A stretch of 6,903 nt of DNA from an uncultured Plesiomonas sp. (GCA_947071955.1 CAMTGL010000111.1:1-6903); one strand, 5' to 3'. Numbered from the stretch's first letter, positions 1-6,575 are shown. A program made the numbers and translations. Notes: generated by a model not told the origin, from the letters alone.

Positions 1-27
1 GCGCTCTCCCAGCTGAGCTATAGCCCC
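1..27 (-). tRNA. tRNA-Ala, 5' part only (cut by window edge)
   Basis: These 27 bases are the reverse complement of the first 27 nt of an alanine tRNA (acceptor strand, D arm and start of the anticodon stem). They are identical to positions 187-213 of the complete tRNA-Ala gene beside it. The anticodon lies outside the window. The 5' part alone cannot separate the GGC from the UGC isoacceptor. The tandem arrangement away from any rRNA gene matches the alaX-alaW pair of E. coli, so GGC is the likely anticodon. It is transcribed after the complete copy, across a 110-bp spacer (28-137) in which I see no gene. Confidence 0.85.
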
Positions 28-137
28 ATCGCTATATCAGAATTGCTTACACTATACTGGATGTGGGCATCACAATACAGTTTGTTTTATCTGCATGTTT
101 ATGAACTATATCAAATACCATACAGCACTTATCAAGA

Positions 138-213
<76 letters not shown>

Positions 214-251
214 AGCTTGATACATGTACTAAAACAGGTTAAGCGAGGCGA

Positions 252-280
252 ATAATAGGCAGTCAAATCGTCGCTGTCAA
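252..280 (-). promoter_or_regulatory. Strong sigma-70 promoter of the tRNA-Ala operon
   Basis: On the minus strand a perfect -35 hexamer TTGACA (275-280) is followed after exactly 17 bp by TATTAT (252-257), a 5/6 match to the -10 consensus. The start of transcription should fall near 245, about 30 nt before the tRNA 5' end. The bases just after the -10 (TCGCCTCGC) are GC-rich, the kind of discriminator that makes stable-RNA promoters sensitive to ppGpp. The hexamers are seen directly; stringent control is inferred. Confidence 0.85.
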
Positions 281-373
281 CACCCGAATAACCACAACCC
301 GACTGATTGCTCGAAATCTCAACAACTGTTAGGGGAAACAGCTTATCAACAGCTAAATAGCCATTCATAGCGA

Positions 374-411
374 TAAAAAAACACTCGCGGCCATCGTGCC
401 CGCGAGTGTTT
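374..411 (-). terminator. Rho-independent terminator downstream of the chitinase gene
   Basis: Positions 381-390 (ACACTCGCGG) pair perfectly with 400-409 around a 9-nt loop. Two more A-T pairs extend the stem. On the minus strand the hairpin is followed by a run of about seven Ts (374-380). It lies 113 bp after the chitinase stop codon and before the tRNA promoter, so it should end the chitinase transcript and insulate the tRNA operon. The intervening 3' segment has no gene. It contains a smaller 7-bp hairpin at 425-444 (AACGGCC/GGCCGTT) without a T run. Confidence 0.85.
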
Positions 412-523
412 AGTGAGTATCTATAACGGCCAATTACGGCCGTTTGTAACGCATATCAAACACACCCTAATCTCAAATGATCGCTGAGGTTATAAGGGTA
501 AATAACCACGACTATCAAAGGTA

Positions 524-3220
524 TCAGGCAATTTTTTTCCATGCACCGTACTGGTTGCTTCCTGGAACTTCACCCTGTGTCCACCACTGGGCTTGCCATG
601 TTGCACCGTTATAAGTCGCCTTTTCACCCGTTGTATACGCTTTGGTTGCTGTCCATGCAGCCGTACCTACAGTACTGCCACCTGATGAAGAGACTACTTC
701 CCACGGGCCACCCAAATCAGGTTGATTACCTTGCGTCCACCACTTGGCTTTATACTGCACGCCGTTGTACACCACGGTATCACCTGCGACATAAACTTTA
801 CTTGCGCTCCAGGTGGTTTGGCCGCTGACAACCGGCACATCTTTTACCGTTACCATAACAGATTTCGTTGCGCTGAGCTTACCGTCACTCACCACTACCG
901 ATACGGTATAGTTGGTGTCTGCGGTAACCGCAGGTGCAGTCACTGTAATTGAAGCCGTATTTAGCGTACTGGCAGTTAAACCAGCAGTATTCCAGCTATA
1001 AGTTAACGGATCATTTTCTGCATCTTTTGCATCTACGGTCAGAACCAGCGTTTTGCCCTCTTCTACCGATAAAGTTGTCGGCAGTGTCAGAACAGGAGCC
1101 GTGTTAGTTCCCACTGGCGGTACAGTAACAGGTGCTTTAACGGTAACACTGACGTTATTACTCACAACGTTGGTGCCATCACTGACTTTCAGAGTCAGGC
1201 TGTATACCGTATCTTTAGTCACCACTGGGGCGGTAAATGTCAGTGCCGGAGTGGTAAGGTTAGTCGCGGTAAATCCGGTAGGCAGTACCCATGTGTAACT
1301 CAGTGTTTGGCCTTCAGGGTCAGTGGCTGATGCCTGAACACTGCCACTTTTTCCACTATCGGCAGTAACGGCACCGATAACACTGACGACCGGAGGTTTA
1401 TTGGTGTTGTTGCCACCGGTACCGGCTACCGAGTGCCCTAAAGACTCATGCATAGCATTGAGAATGTCACCGTTGTCACCATCAATTTCCCATGAGAACA
1501 AACCACCCAATCCGTTGGCACGAACATAGTCACCTTTTGCCTGAACTGAACGCGGGTTGTCATAGGTAATCAGCTCGCCGGTACCCTGATTCCAGACATA
1601 CGGAGCTTGTGCTTGATCGTCATAACCATATTGGAAACCGTTAACACCGGTACCATTGGTTGTGCCCAATGAGCGCTTTAGCAAGTCCCAGTAATCCACA
1701 ACACCCGCTTCAAACGTGCCTTTTACTGCGCCGTTTGCTGTGCCTGACATTGGGTTCCCGGCAATTTTCAGTGATGCAGGTGTTACCCCACTCCAGCCAC
1801 GGCCATACATGGCCACACCGACGTTCAGTTTTTTCGCCAATACTTTTTTGGCCAGCATCAGCTTAATGGCGTTATCGGTATTGTAATCAGGTTTATTGGT
1901 GTAATCCTTACCGCTTGAGTCTTTACCCGTACCCTGACAACGTGCAGCTTCTAAGTGTGAACCGCAATACAGTGCTGCCTGATGACCTGGTTCATTATTC
2001 CATGCACCGTAGAAGTCATAAGTCATCACGTTAAAACGATCGACATACTGCGCAGCTTCGGCATAGTTGATAACGCCGATTTTATCGTATCCCGATCCGA
2101 TAGCTGAGGTCAGCTCATAACGCTTACCGGTTTCTGCACCAACACGATCAAGCATTTCACGCAATTCACGCATTAATGTCACATACGTTGCACCATCTTT
2201 TGCTGGATCACCAAGTTTCGGGTTAGCACCTTTGCCGCCCGGATATTCCCAGTCAATATCCACACCATCAAAGAATTTCCATGTACGGATAAACTCTTCT
2301 ACCGAATCAACAAAGACTTTACGTTTTGCATTATCGCCAAAAAAGAAGAATGGATCAGACAGTGTCCAGCCGCCAATAGAAGGTAGAATTTTCAGATCAG
2401 GATAGCGTTTTTTCAGCGCCATCATGCTGCCAAACGTCCCCTTATAGGAGTCAAATTGCCCCTGTCCGGCTTGTGGCATTTGCAGCGCAGCCCAAGGATC
2501 GTGAATGGCAACTTTGAAATCTTCACGGCCAGAGCATGCTCGTTGCAATGCATTGAAACTGTTACCATTATCAACTTCTTTTAAACCATCATTGATACCT
2601 GCACCACCACAAATGGGGGTAAAGCCGTAGTATAAATGGGTCAGGTTTTGTGCAGGGATTTTAGAGACTGGGTATTTACGATCGTAAACGCCCCACTCAA
2701 CAAAGTATGTGCCTACCTGCATACCACTGGTGTTGGTGTAGGATTTATTGTTGGCATCTACCGACATCACTAAAGGATCAAGATGGCTGCCATCAGTATC
2801 GGCAACCACGATAGCTTTTGCATCGCTGGCAGTACAGACTTCAGCTGCGCCCGTGCCGCTGCACAGTGCTATCTGCATCTGATATTTGCCGCCTTTTTTC
2901 ACATAGACAGTCGCGCTGTCTTTTTGGGATGCAGCAGAAGCAATGGTTTTTTCAAACACCGGTTTACCGTCGAACAACACTTTCCAGTGATCACCGGCAT
3001 CACCAGACCAACGATCCCACGCCACGGGAACCGGAGCGCCGTCTTTATTCACTTTCACTAACGCGTTGTATGACGTGGCTTCTTGGTTAACTTGCACAAT
3101 AGCAAAATTACTCTCGCCCCAAGCCAGTACCGGTTTACCCGGTGCGGCCTGTGCGTGACCAATACCTGCCAGCATAAGTGAACAACAAAGTGCAGAGAGA
3201 GGGAATCCTTTAGATTGCAT
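524..3220 (-). CDS. chiA: Secreted ChiA-type family 18 chitinase with PKD-like and chitin-binding modules
   Basis: An 898-aa endo/exo-acting chitinase that cleaves beta-1,4-GlcNAc bonds in chitin outside the cytoplasm. Residues 1-25 look like a Sec signal peptide, with probable cleavage after AQA. Residues 26-135 resemble the N-terminal FnIII-like domain of Serratia ChiA. Residues about 160-598 are the GH18 barrel: SIGGW at 281-285, the catalytic DGVDIDWE at 318-325 (acid/base E325, supported by D321 and D323), MTYDFYG at 399-405, and the floor Trp in FSWEID (W577). Serratia ChiA (563 aa) ends about where this barrel ends. Two PKD/Ig-like modules follow (about 607-695 and 708-793), then two CBM5/12 chitin-binding modules, each with the WWTQG motif (about 803-843 and 854-898). 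Cysteines C120/C129 and C204/C229 sit at positions suited to disulfides. A loop with C419 and C428 looks like an insertion relative to Serratia ChiA. The start is set by AAAAGGA 7 nt before the ATG. All key residues are present, so it should be active. No secretion genes lie nearby. Confidence 0.95.
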   Translation of the reverse strand: MQSKGFPLSALCCSLMLAGIGHAQAAPGKPVLAWGESNFAIVQVNQEATSYNALVKVNKDGAPVPVAWDRWSGDAGDHWKVLFDGKPVFEKTIASAASQKDSATVYVKKGGKYQMQIALCSGTGAAEVCTASDAKAIVVADTDGSHLDPLVMSVDANNKSYTNTSGMQVGTYFVEWGVYDRKYPVSKIPAQNLTHLYYGFTPICGGAGINDGLKEVDNGNSFNALQRACSGREDFKVAIHDPWAALQMPQAGQGQFDSYKGTFGSMMALKKRYPDLKILPSIGGWTLSDPFFFFGDNAKRKVFVDSVEEFIRTWKFFDGVDIDWEYPGGKGANPKLGDPAKDGATYVTLMRELREMLDRVGAETGKRYELTSAIGSGYDKIGVINYAEAAQYVDRFNVMTYDFYGAWNNEPGHQAALYCGSHLEAARCQGTGKDSSGKDYTNKPDYNTDNAIKLMLAKKVLAKKLNVGVAMYGRGWSGVTPASLKIAGNPMSGTANGAVKGTFEAGVVDYWDLLKRSLGTTNGTGVNGFQYGYDDQAQAPYVWNQGTGELITYDNPRSVQAKGDYVRANGLGGLFSWEIDGDNGDILNAMHESLGHSVAGTGGNNTNKPPVVSVIGAVTADSGKSGSVQASATDPEGQTLSYTWVLPTGFTATNLTTPALTFTAPVVTKDTVYSLTLKVSDGTNVVSNNVSVTVKAPVTVPPVGTNTAPVLTLPTTLSVEEGKTLVLTVDAKDAENDPLTYSWNTAGLTASTLNTASITVTAPAVTADTNYTVSVVVSDGKLSATKSVMVTVKDVPVVSGQTTWSASKVYVAGDTVVYNGVQYKAKWWTQGNQPDLGGPWEVVSSSGGSTVGTAAWTATKAYTTGEKATYNGATWQAQWWTQGEVPGSNQYGAWKKIA

Positions 3221-3498
3221 TACCCGTTCCTTTTAGGTAGGCAAACATAACTACAGTAAGCGACCCACAATGCTGCTCTGCACGCGTAATGATTGGCGCG
3301 ATAACAGTCAACAAACCAAGGTTACTTACCATCCAACAAATGTTGCATGTCTGTGCTTATTTTTAGACAACAAAAATCATTCATTTTATTTAACAAAAAC
3401 ACAACATAAGAATAATCGGAAAGCAGGGTTTGCAGAGTACCCATTAAAAAAAAGCGAAACAGTTCTCATATCAGACATAGAGGAGAGCAAAGAGAGGG

Positions 3499-3553
3499 AA
3501 AAAAAGGAAAACCTCACTAGCACAGCAGTAAACGCTGAAAAACAGTGAGGTTT
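3499..3553 (-). terminator. Probable terminator downstream of trhA
   Basis: AAACCTCACT (3509-3518) pairs perfectly with AGTGAGGTTT (3544-3553). The 25-nt loop can fold a small inner stem (CAGC 3523-3526 with GCTG 3534-3537). On the minus strand the stem runs into TTTT-CC-TTTTTTT (3511 down to 3499). It would end transcripts leaving trhA about 140 bp after its stop codon. The large loop and the interrupted T run make it less typical than the other terminators here. Confidence 0.5.
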
Positions 3554-3568
3554 ATCCTATTAGAAGAG

Positions 3569-3585
3569 ATTATCTGTCAGATAAT
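3569..3585. repeat. 17-bp perfect inverted repeat (possible operator)
   Basis: ATTATCTG-T-CAGATAAT is a perfect palindrome with 8-bp arms around one base. Two weaker ones follow: TGAG/CTCA (3585-3600) and ATCGAT-ACGA-ATCGAT (3600-3615). The arms are too close together for a stable RNA hairpin, so a dimeric protein site is more plausible. It lies about 350 bp upstream of the chitinase start and behind trhA, so its target, if any, is unclear. Confidence 0.35.
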
Positions 3586-3692
3586 GAGATCAATAACTCA
3601 TCGATACGAATCGATAATTTTGATAGCTGCACTGCATGATTCATTGTTTTGCATGCCAAGTTCTTGCGCCTCGTTTCAGCACAAAAACAGGG

Positions 3693-4337
3693 TTATTTCG
3701 CAACATAAAAATATATCGCAAAAAAGTGGCACATTGCGCCGCCAAGCACAAACAAGTGCCAAATGGCATGGCTAAAAGGAAGCCGTTTTGAAAGATAAAA
3801 AACAACGCCCAAGCTGTAAAGTACACCGCCCCCAGCTAACAACAGTAACCCACCCAAAGAGAGTGACTCCGCTAACTGATAAATCACAACCAATGAGAGC
3901 CACCCCATCAGCAAATAGGTAATGACAGAAAGCACTTCAAAGCGATGAATAAACAATAACTTAAAAATAATGCCCGATAACGCCAGCCCCCAGATCACCA
4001 CCATCAGATAAGTAGCCAGAGAGCTTTGCAATGCCACCAATAAAAAAGGGGTATACGTTCCGGCAATTAGCAGGTAAATCGCGCAGTGATCGGCAATTTT
4101 TAAGCGATGTTTTCCCACGGGGTTTGTTGCAGCATGATACAGCGTTGAGGCAAGAAACAGCATAATCATGCTGATTCCGTATACCGTATAACTAAAGAGC
4201 GCAGTAAAACCTTGCTGAGCACTAATCCCCTGTTTTAACAAAAGAAACAGGCCTACTGCTCCTAAGATTATCCCTAAGGCATGGCTGATACTGTTAGCCA
4301 GCTCTTCAGCGCCAATGCGAGAATATATCGCCGACAT
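3693..4337 (-). CDS. trhA: Hemolysin III family membrane protein TrhA
   Basis: A 214-aa inner-membrane protein of the hemolysin III / PAQR-like superfamily. E. coli TrhA (YqfA, about 219 aa), linked to membrane-energetics homeostasis, is a close match in length and motifs. About seven hydrophobic segments are visible. The family signature is complete: EELANSISH near the N-terminus, ASTLYH ending in H68, DHCAIYLLIAGTYTPF from D83, and HAIWH...H with H190, H194 and H204. These Ser, Asp and His residues are the presumed metal site of the superfamily. The ATG at 4337 is chosen because GGAGAG lies just before it; an in-frame GTG 30 bp upstream has no ribosome binding site. A TATACT -10-like hexamer (4390-4395, minus strand) lies in the 103-bp gap from the upstream DinB-like gene, so separate or joint transcription are both possible. 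The old name hemolysin does not establish haemolytic activity. Confidence 0.93.
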   Translation of the reverse strand: MSAIYSRIGAEELANSISHALGIILGAVGLFLLLKQGISAQQGFTALFSYTVYGISMIMLFLASTLYHAATNPVGKHRLKIADHCAIYLLIAGTYTPFLLVALQSSLATYLMVVIWGLALSGIIFKLLFIHRFEVLSVITYLLMGWLSLVVIYQLAESLSLGGLLLLAGGGVLYSLGVVFYLSKRLPFSHAIWHLFVLGGAMCHFFAIYFYVAK

Positions 4338-4348
4338 AAGGTCTCTCC

Positions 4349-4372
4349 AAAAAAAGCACGGCATCACATGCC
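4349..4372 (-). terminator. Weak hairpin with T run before trhA (possible attenuator)
   Basis: GGCAT (4360-4364) pairs with ATGCC (4368-4372) around a 3-nt loop. On the minus strand a seven-T run (4355-4349) follows four bases later and abuts the trhA ribosome binding site. It could partly terminate transcripts arriving from the DinB-like gene. The 5-bp stem is short and the T run is not directly adjacent, so this is a weak call. Confidence 0.25.
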
Positions 4373-4440
4373 TGTTTATCTTAATTTGCAGTATACCGCT
4401 TTCAGCTTACATGGGTACTCTCAAATGGTGCTCTATCGCA

Positions 4441-4968
4441 TCAACAGGTCACGCACTGCTTTTTATCTGCTCTTTTTTGAATCAAAAACTGAGAAAAATC
4501 CATTACTGGAGGTGCATAACCTAAATTGGTCATAGAGGCTGAAATTTGCCCCCGGTGATGTACCGCATGTAATGAAATTTGCATTAACATCTCAGCTAAA
4601 GAGATATCGGTATCAAGATACGGAATATCGTGACAGGCACAAATTTTGGTTAAATCTATTTTTTCAGGGGTTTGTAAAACATTCTGCCAGTGATAAGTCA
4701 CGGCTTCTAGGCGAGTAAATAAGTGCCGGATATCAATCGTGATAATGCTGTCAACAGCCATTGTGATGCGTTTATTCAGGATCACATTGGTATAGAAAAT
4801 TTCTTCAGTCACTAATAGATGATTTAATGTATTGATAATAGAGCCAAAATAGAGGCCGTTATCTTGCATGAGTAGGGCGCTGGGTAAACTGCGCAGTGAG
4901 CGCTGTAGTTGTTGATAAGCCCAGTGATGATAATGCATTTGATTTTGCAGATGCTGGTGCAGTGGCAT
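4441..4968 (-). CDS. DinB superfamily protein (putative metal-binding four-helix bundle)
   Basis: A 175-aa, mostly helical, soluble protein of the DinB/YfiT-like superfamily. The three expected metal-ligand histidines are present: H50 in NTLNHLL, and H134 and H138 in HAVHHRGQ, the characteristic C-terminal motif. NTLNHLLVTEE and LHAVHHRGQI occupy the usual helix positions, and the length is normal for the family. Members include Bacillus DinB and thiol-dependent transferases (bacillithiol and mycothiol S-transferases), but enterobacterial members mostly lack an assigned reaction, so I name no substrate. The protein ends in a Cys-rich tail, QCVTC. The ATG at 4968 has AAGGA 6 nt before it and a good promoter 31-59 bp upstream. 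It precedes trhA by 103 bp on the same strand and is divergent from the aminotransferase gene. Despite the name, it is unrelated to DinB DNA polymerase IV of E. coli. Confidence 0.85.
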   Translation of the reverse strand: MPLHQHLQNQMHYHHWAYQQLQRSLRSLPSALLMQDNGLYFGSIINTLNHLLVTEEIFYTNVILNKRITMAVDSIITIDIRHLFTRLEAVTYHWQNVLQTPEKIDLTKICACHDIPYLDTDISLAEMLMQISLHAVHHRGQISASMTNLGYAPPVMDFSQFLIQKRADKKQCVTC

Positions 4969-4998
4969 GGTTATTCCTTGAACTGCATGAATAACCAG

Positions 4999-5027
4999 AT
5001 TTTACCCTGCTTATCCCCGACTGTTAA
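4999..5027 (-). promoter_or_regulatory. Sigma-70 promoter of the DinB-like gene
   Basis: On the minus strand TTAACA (5022-5027, 5/6 to TTGACA) and TAAAAT (4999-5004, 5/6 to TATAAT) are separated by exactly 17 bp. Transcription should begin near 4992, giving a leader of about 24 nt that carries the AAGGA ribosome binding site. The -35 hexamer overlaps the inverted repeat at 5023-5037. Confidence 0.65.
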
Positions 5028-5037
5028 CGCAATTAAC
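5023..5037. promoter_or_regulatory. Inverted repeat over the -35 box, possible operator
   Basis: GTTAA-CGCAA-TTAAC has 5-bp perfect arms and a 5-bp spacer, and it overlaps the -35 hexamer of the DinB-like gene's promoter. A repressor bound here would block RNA polymerase. No regulator gene is next to it, and such a short AT-rich palindrome can arise by chance. Confidence 0.35.
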
Positions 5038-5118
5038 ACTGCGTGAATTAAAAGTTAGTGAAATATAGAAAAAGATCACACTCCAGCATTTCCGACCTTC
5101 TAATAAAACGTGCGAATT

Positions 5119-5157
5119 TATGTATTTTTAATCAAAATAAATGATTGAATATTCGTT
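5119..5157. promoter_or_regulatory. Tandem ARG-box-like sites (predicted ArgR operator)
   Basis: Two 18-bp sites fit the ArgR consensus wnTGAATwwwwATTCAnw. Box 1 (5119-5136) reads TATGTATTTTTAATCAAA and matches 14 of 16 specified positions. Box 2 (5140-5157) reads AATGATTGAATATTCGTT and matches 13 of 16. They are separated by exactly 3 bp, the spacing typical of paired ARG boxes in E. coli arginine genes. Box 2 covers the candidate -35 hexamer of the aminotransferase gene, as expected for arginine repression. The region is AT-rich, which raises the chance of a false match, but the pair spacing is hard to dismiss. Confidence 0.55.
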
Positions 5158-5173
5158 TCTTAGCCTCTACATT
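5145..5173 (+). promoter_or_regulatory. Candidate promoter of the aminotransferase gene
   Basis: TTGAAT (5145-5150, 4/6) and TACATT (5168-5173, 4/6) are 17 bp apart. The start of transcription would be near 5180, leaving a leader of about 95 nt before the ATG. Each hexamer is only moderate, but the overlap with an ARG-box-like site supports the placement. Confidence 0.45.
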
Positions 5174-5274
5174 GCTAAAACGTCACTGAATAATTGTCTT
5201 AAATGGCCGATGGATATTGATCAGAACCCGACGGTTGATATCACGTTCACCCCACTATTTTGCATGGAGCGCAT

Positions 5275-6492
5275 ATGACTTCCCTTAATACTGATGCACT
5301 GATGAGTATTACTCACCGGCCTGATCTCTATTTCACGCGTGGCAAAGGGCACTGGCTCTATACTGAAGATAACTCGGCCTATTTAGATTTTGTACAAGGC
5401 TGGGCGGTAAACTGCTTAGGCCACTGCCCTGATGTGCTGATACAAGCATTGCACACTCAAGCACAGCAGCTCATTAACCCTAGCCCCGCGTTTTTTAATC
5501 AACCAATGGCGGAATTAGCAACCCGTCTGACCGAGCTTTCAGGCCTAGATAAAGTGTTCTTCACTAATTCCGGCGCAGAGGCCAATGAGAGTGCAATAAA
5601 ATTGGCGCGCCGTTATGGTCAAAAACATAAAAACGGGGCATACAAAATTGTCACGTTTGATAACAGTTTTCATGGCCGCACGTTAGGCACAATGTCGGCT
5701 ACCGGAAAACCACAGTTTGCCCCCCTATTTGAGCCAAAAGTGCCGGGCTTTATCAAAGTGCCTTTCAATGATATTGCTGCCGTGAAAAATGCGATTACTG
5801 CCGATACAGTAGCCATTATGCTTGAGCCGATTCAGGGCGAGGCAGGCGTTATTCCGGCAGAGCGCGCTTTTATGCAAGCATTAAGACAACTGTGTGATGA
5901 AGAGCATCTGCTGCTGATTGTAGATGAGGTGCAAACCGGCATTGGTCGTACCGGTAAAATGTTTGCTTTTGAACGGTTTGGTGTGATGCCCGATATGGTG
6001 ACCTTGGGTAAAGGGTTGGGCGGTGGCATTCCGCTAGCAGCGCACTTAGCTCGTGAACATGTTTGTTGTTTTGAACCGGGCGATCAGGGGGGAACATACA
6101 ATGGTAACCCGCTGATGTGTGCCGGAGGGCTGGCGGTGGTCAATACCGTTGCACAGGAGAGTTTTCTCCAAAATATTGATGCTAACAGTGCTTTGTTGGT
6201 TGCTGGATTAAAACGGTTAAGCCAAGAGTTCGATTTGGGTGAGATTCGCGGAGAAGGGTTATTGCTGGCCTTTGATCTGAAATATCCAATAGCTGAAGAG
6301 ACGGTGAAAGAGGCGCGTTTTCAGCACTTATTACTCAATGCCCCACGGCCAAATATTCTGCGGTTTATGCCCGCACTGACCCTCACCGAACATGAGATCA
6401 ATGTGATGCTCACACGCTTACAGCTGATTATTCACAGCTTGGTGATGCCGTATAAAAGAGCGCAGCTCGTCAGTGATACTATTAGTGGGTAA
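5275..6492 (+). CDS. Acetylornithine/succinyldiaminopimelate-type aminotransferase (class III, PLP)
   Basis: A 405-aa cytoplasmic, PLP-dependent class III aminotransferase of the ArgD group. The group converts N-acetylornithine plus 2-oxoglutarate to the semialdehyde plus glutamate, and often also acts on succinyl-diaminopimelate. Key motifs, numbered from the ATG at 5275: NSGAEAN (98-104, phosphate/PLP pocket), FHGR (132-135, with R135 expected to contact the substrate carboxylate), DEVQTGIGRTG with D217 on the pyridine nitrogen, TLGKGLGGG with Schiff-base lysine K246, GGTYNGNPL (272-280) and LRFMPALT near the C-terminus (R363). Length is normal. The start is chosen because GGAG lies 5 nt before this ATG; an in-frame TTG at 5260 is less credible. 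The GDQGGTYNGNPL and QGWAVNCLGH stretches resemble beta-proteobacterial ArgD paralogues, as I recall them, more than E. coli ArgD or AstC. It may therefore be a transferred extra copy. It stands alone, with ARG-box-like sites upstream and a terminator downstream. The exact substrate is not proven. Confidence 0.88.
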   Translation: MTSLNTDALMSITHRPDLYFTRGKGHWLYTEDNSAYLDFVQGWAVNCLGHCPDVLIQALHTQAQQLINPSPAFFNQPMAELATRLTELSGLDKVFFTNSGAEANESAIKLARRYGQKHKNGAYKIVTFDNSFHGRTLGTMSATGKPQFAPLFEPKVPGFIKVPFNDIAAVKNAITADTVAIMLEPIQGEAGVIPAERAFMQALRQLCDEEHLLLIVDEVQTGIGRTGKMFAFERFGVMPDMVTLGKGLGGGIPLAAHLAREHVCCFEPGDQGGTYNGNPLMCAGGLAVVNTVAQESFLQNIDANSALLVAGLKRLSQEFDLGEIRGEGLLLAFDLKYPIAEETVKEARFQHLLLNAPRPNILRFMPALTLTEHEINVMLTRLQLIIHSLVMPYKRAQLVSDTISG

Positions 6493-6575
6493 CGCTATTG
6501 GTAAATGGTACGCTTGATGAATGGATAGTCGCGCGGAAAAATATTAAACCGGTGATGGCTCATTCAATCTCACAT

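Larger units (their letters stand above)
3221..3692. other. Gene-free region upstream of the chitinase gene
   Basis: This 472-bp stretch separates the start of the chitinase gene from the end of trhA and must contain the chitinase promoter. Near the ATG only the ribosome binding site AAAAGGA (3228-3234) is clear. A TTGACT hexamer on the minus strand (within 3305-3315) has no matching -10 at the right distance, so I name no promoter. The part at about 3355-3420 is AT-rich. The trhA-distal part holds a probable terminator (3499-3553) and three short inverted repeats (3569-3615). Short reading frames on the plus strand here have no family resemblance or ribosome binding site that I can see. Confidence 0.7.

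Noticed and set aside
425..444. Second hairpin (AACGGCC/GGCCGTT) in the chitinase 3' segment
   Set aside because: A 7-bp stem without a T run; the strong terminator 14 bp further on is sufficient, so I do not list it separately.
3221..3420. Promoter for the chitinase gene based on TTGACT upstream
   Set aside because: No -10-like hexamer lies 16-18 bp downstream of it, so any choice would be guesswork.
3270..3548. 92-codon plus-strand reading frame in the chitinase upstream region
   Set aside because: No ribosome binding site or recognisable domain, Lys/Glu-rich low-complexity end from a purine run, and it ends inside a terminator hairpin.
4338..4367. In-frame GTG start adding ten residues (MMPCFFWRDL) to TrhA
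   Set aside because: No ribosome binding site precedes it, the extension lies in the hairpin/T-run segment, and GGAGAG directly precedes the ATG at 4337.
5060..5085. Possible CRP site around AGATCACA (5074-5080) in the divergent region
   Set aside because: Only the TCACA half-site is good; the opposite half (ATAGA) matches two of five bases, which is not enough for a call.
5260..5274. In-frame TTG start adding five residues to the aminotransferase
   Set aside because: The ATG at 5275 has GGAG at proper spacing and gives the usual N-terminus; the TTG has no ribosome binding site and the GGAG would fall inside the coding sequence.
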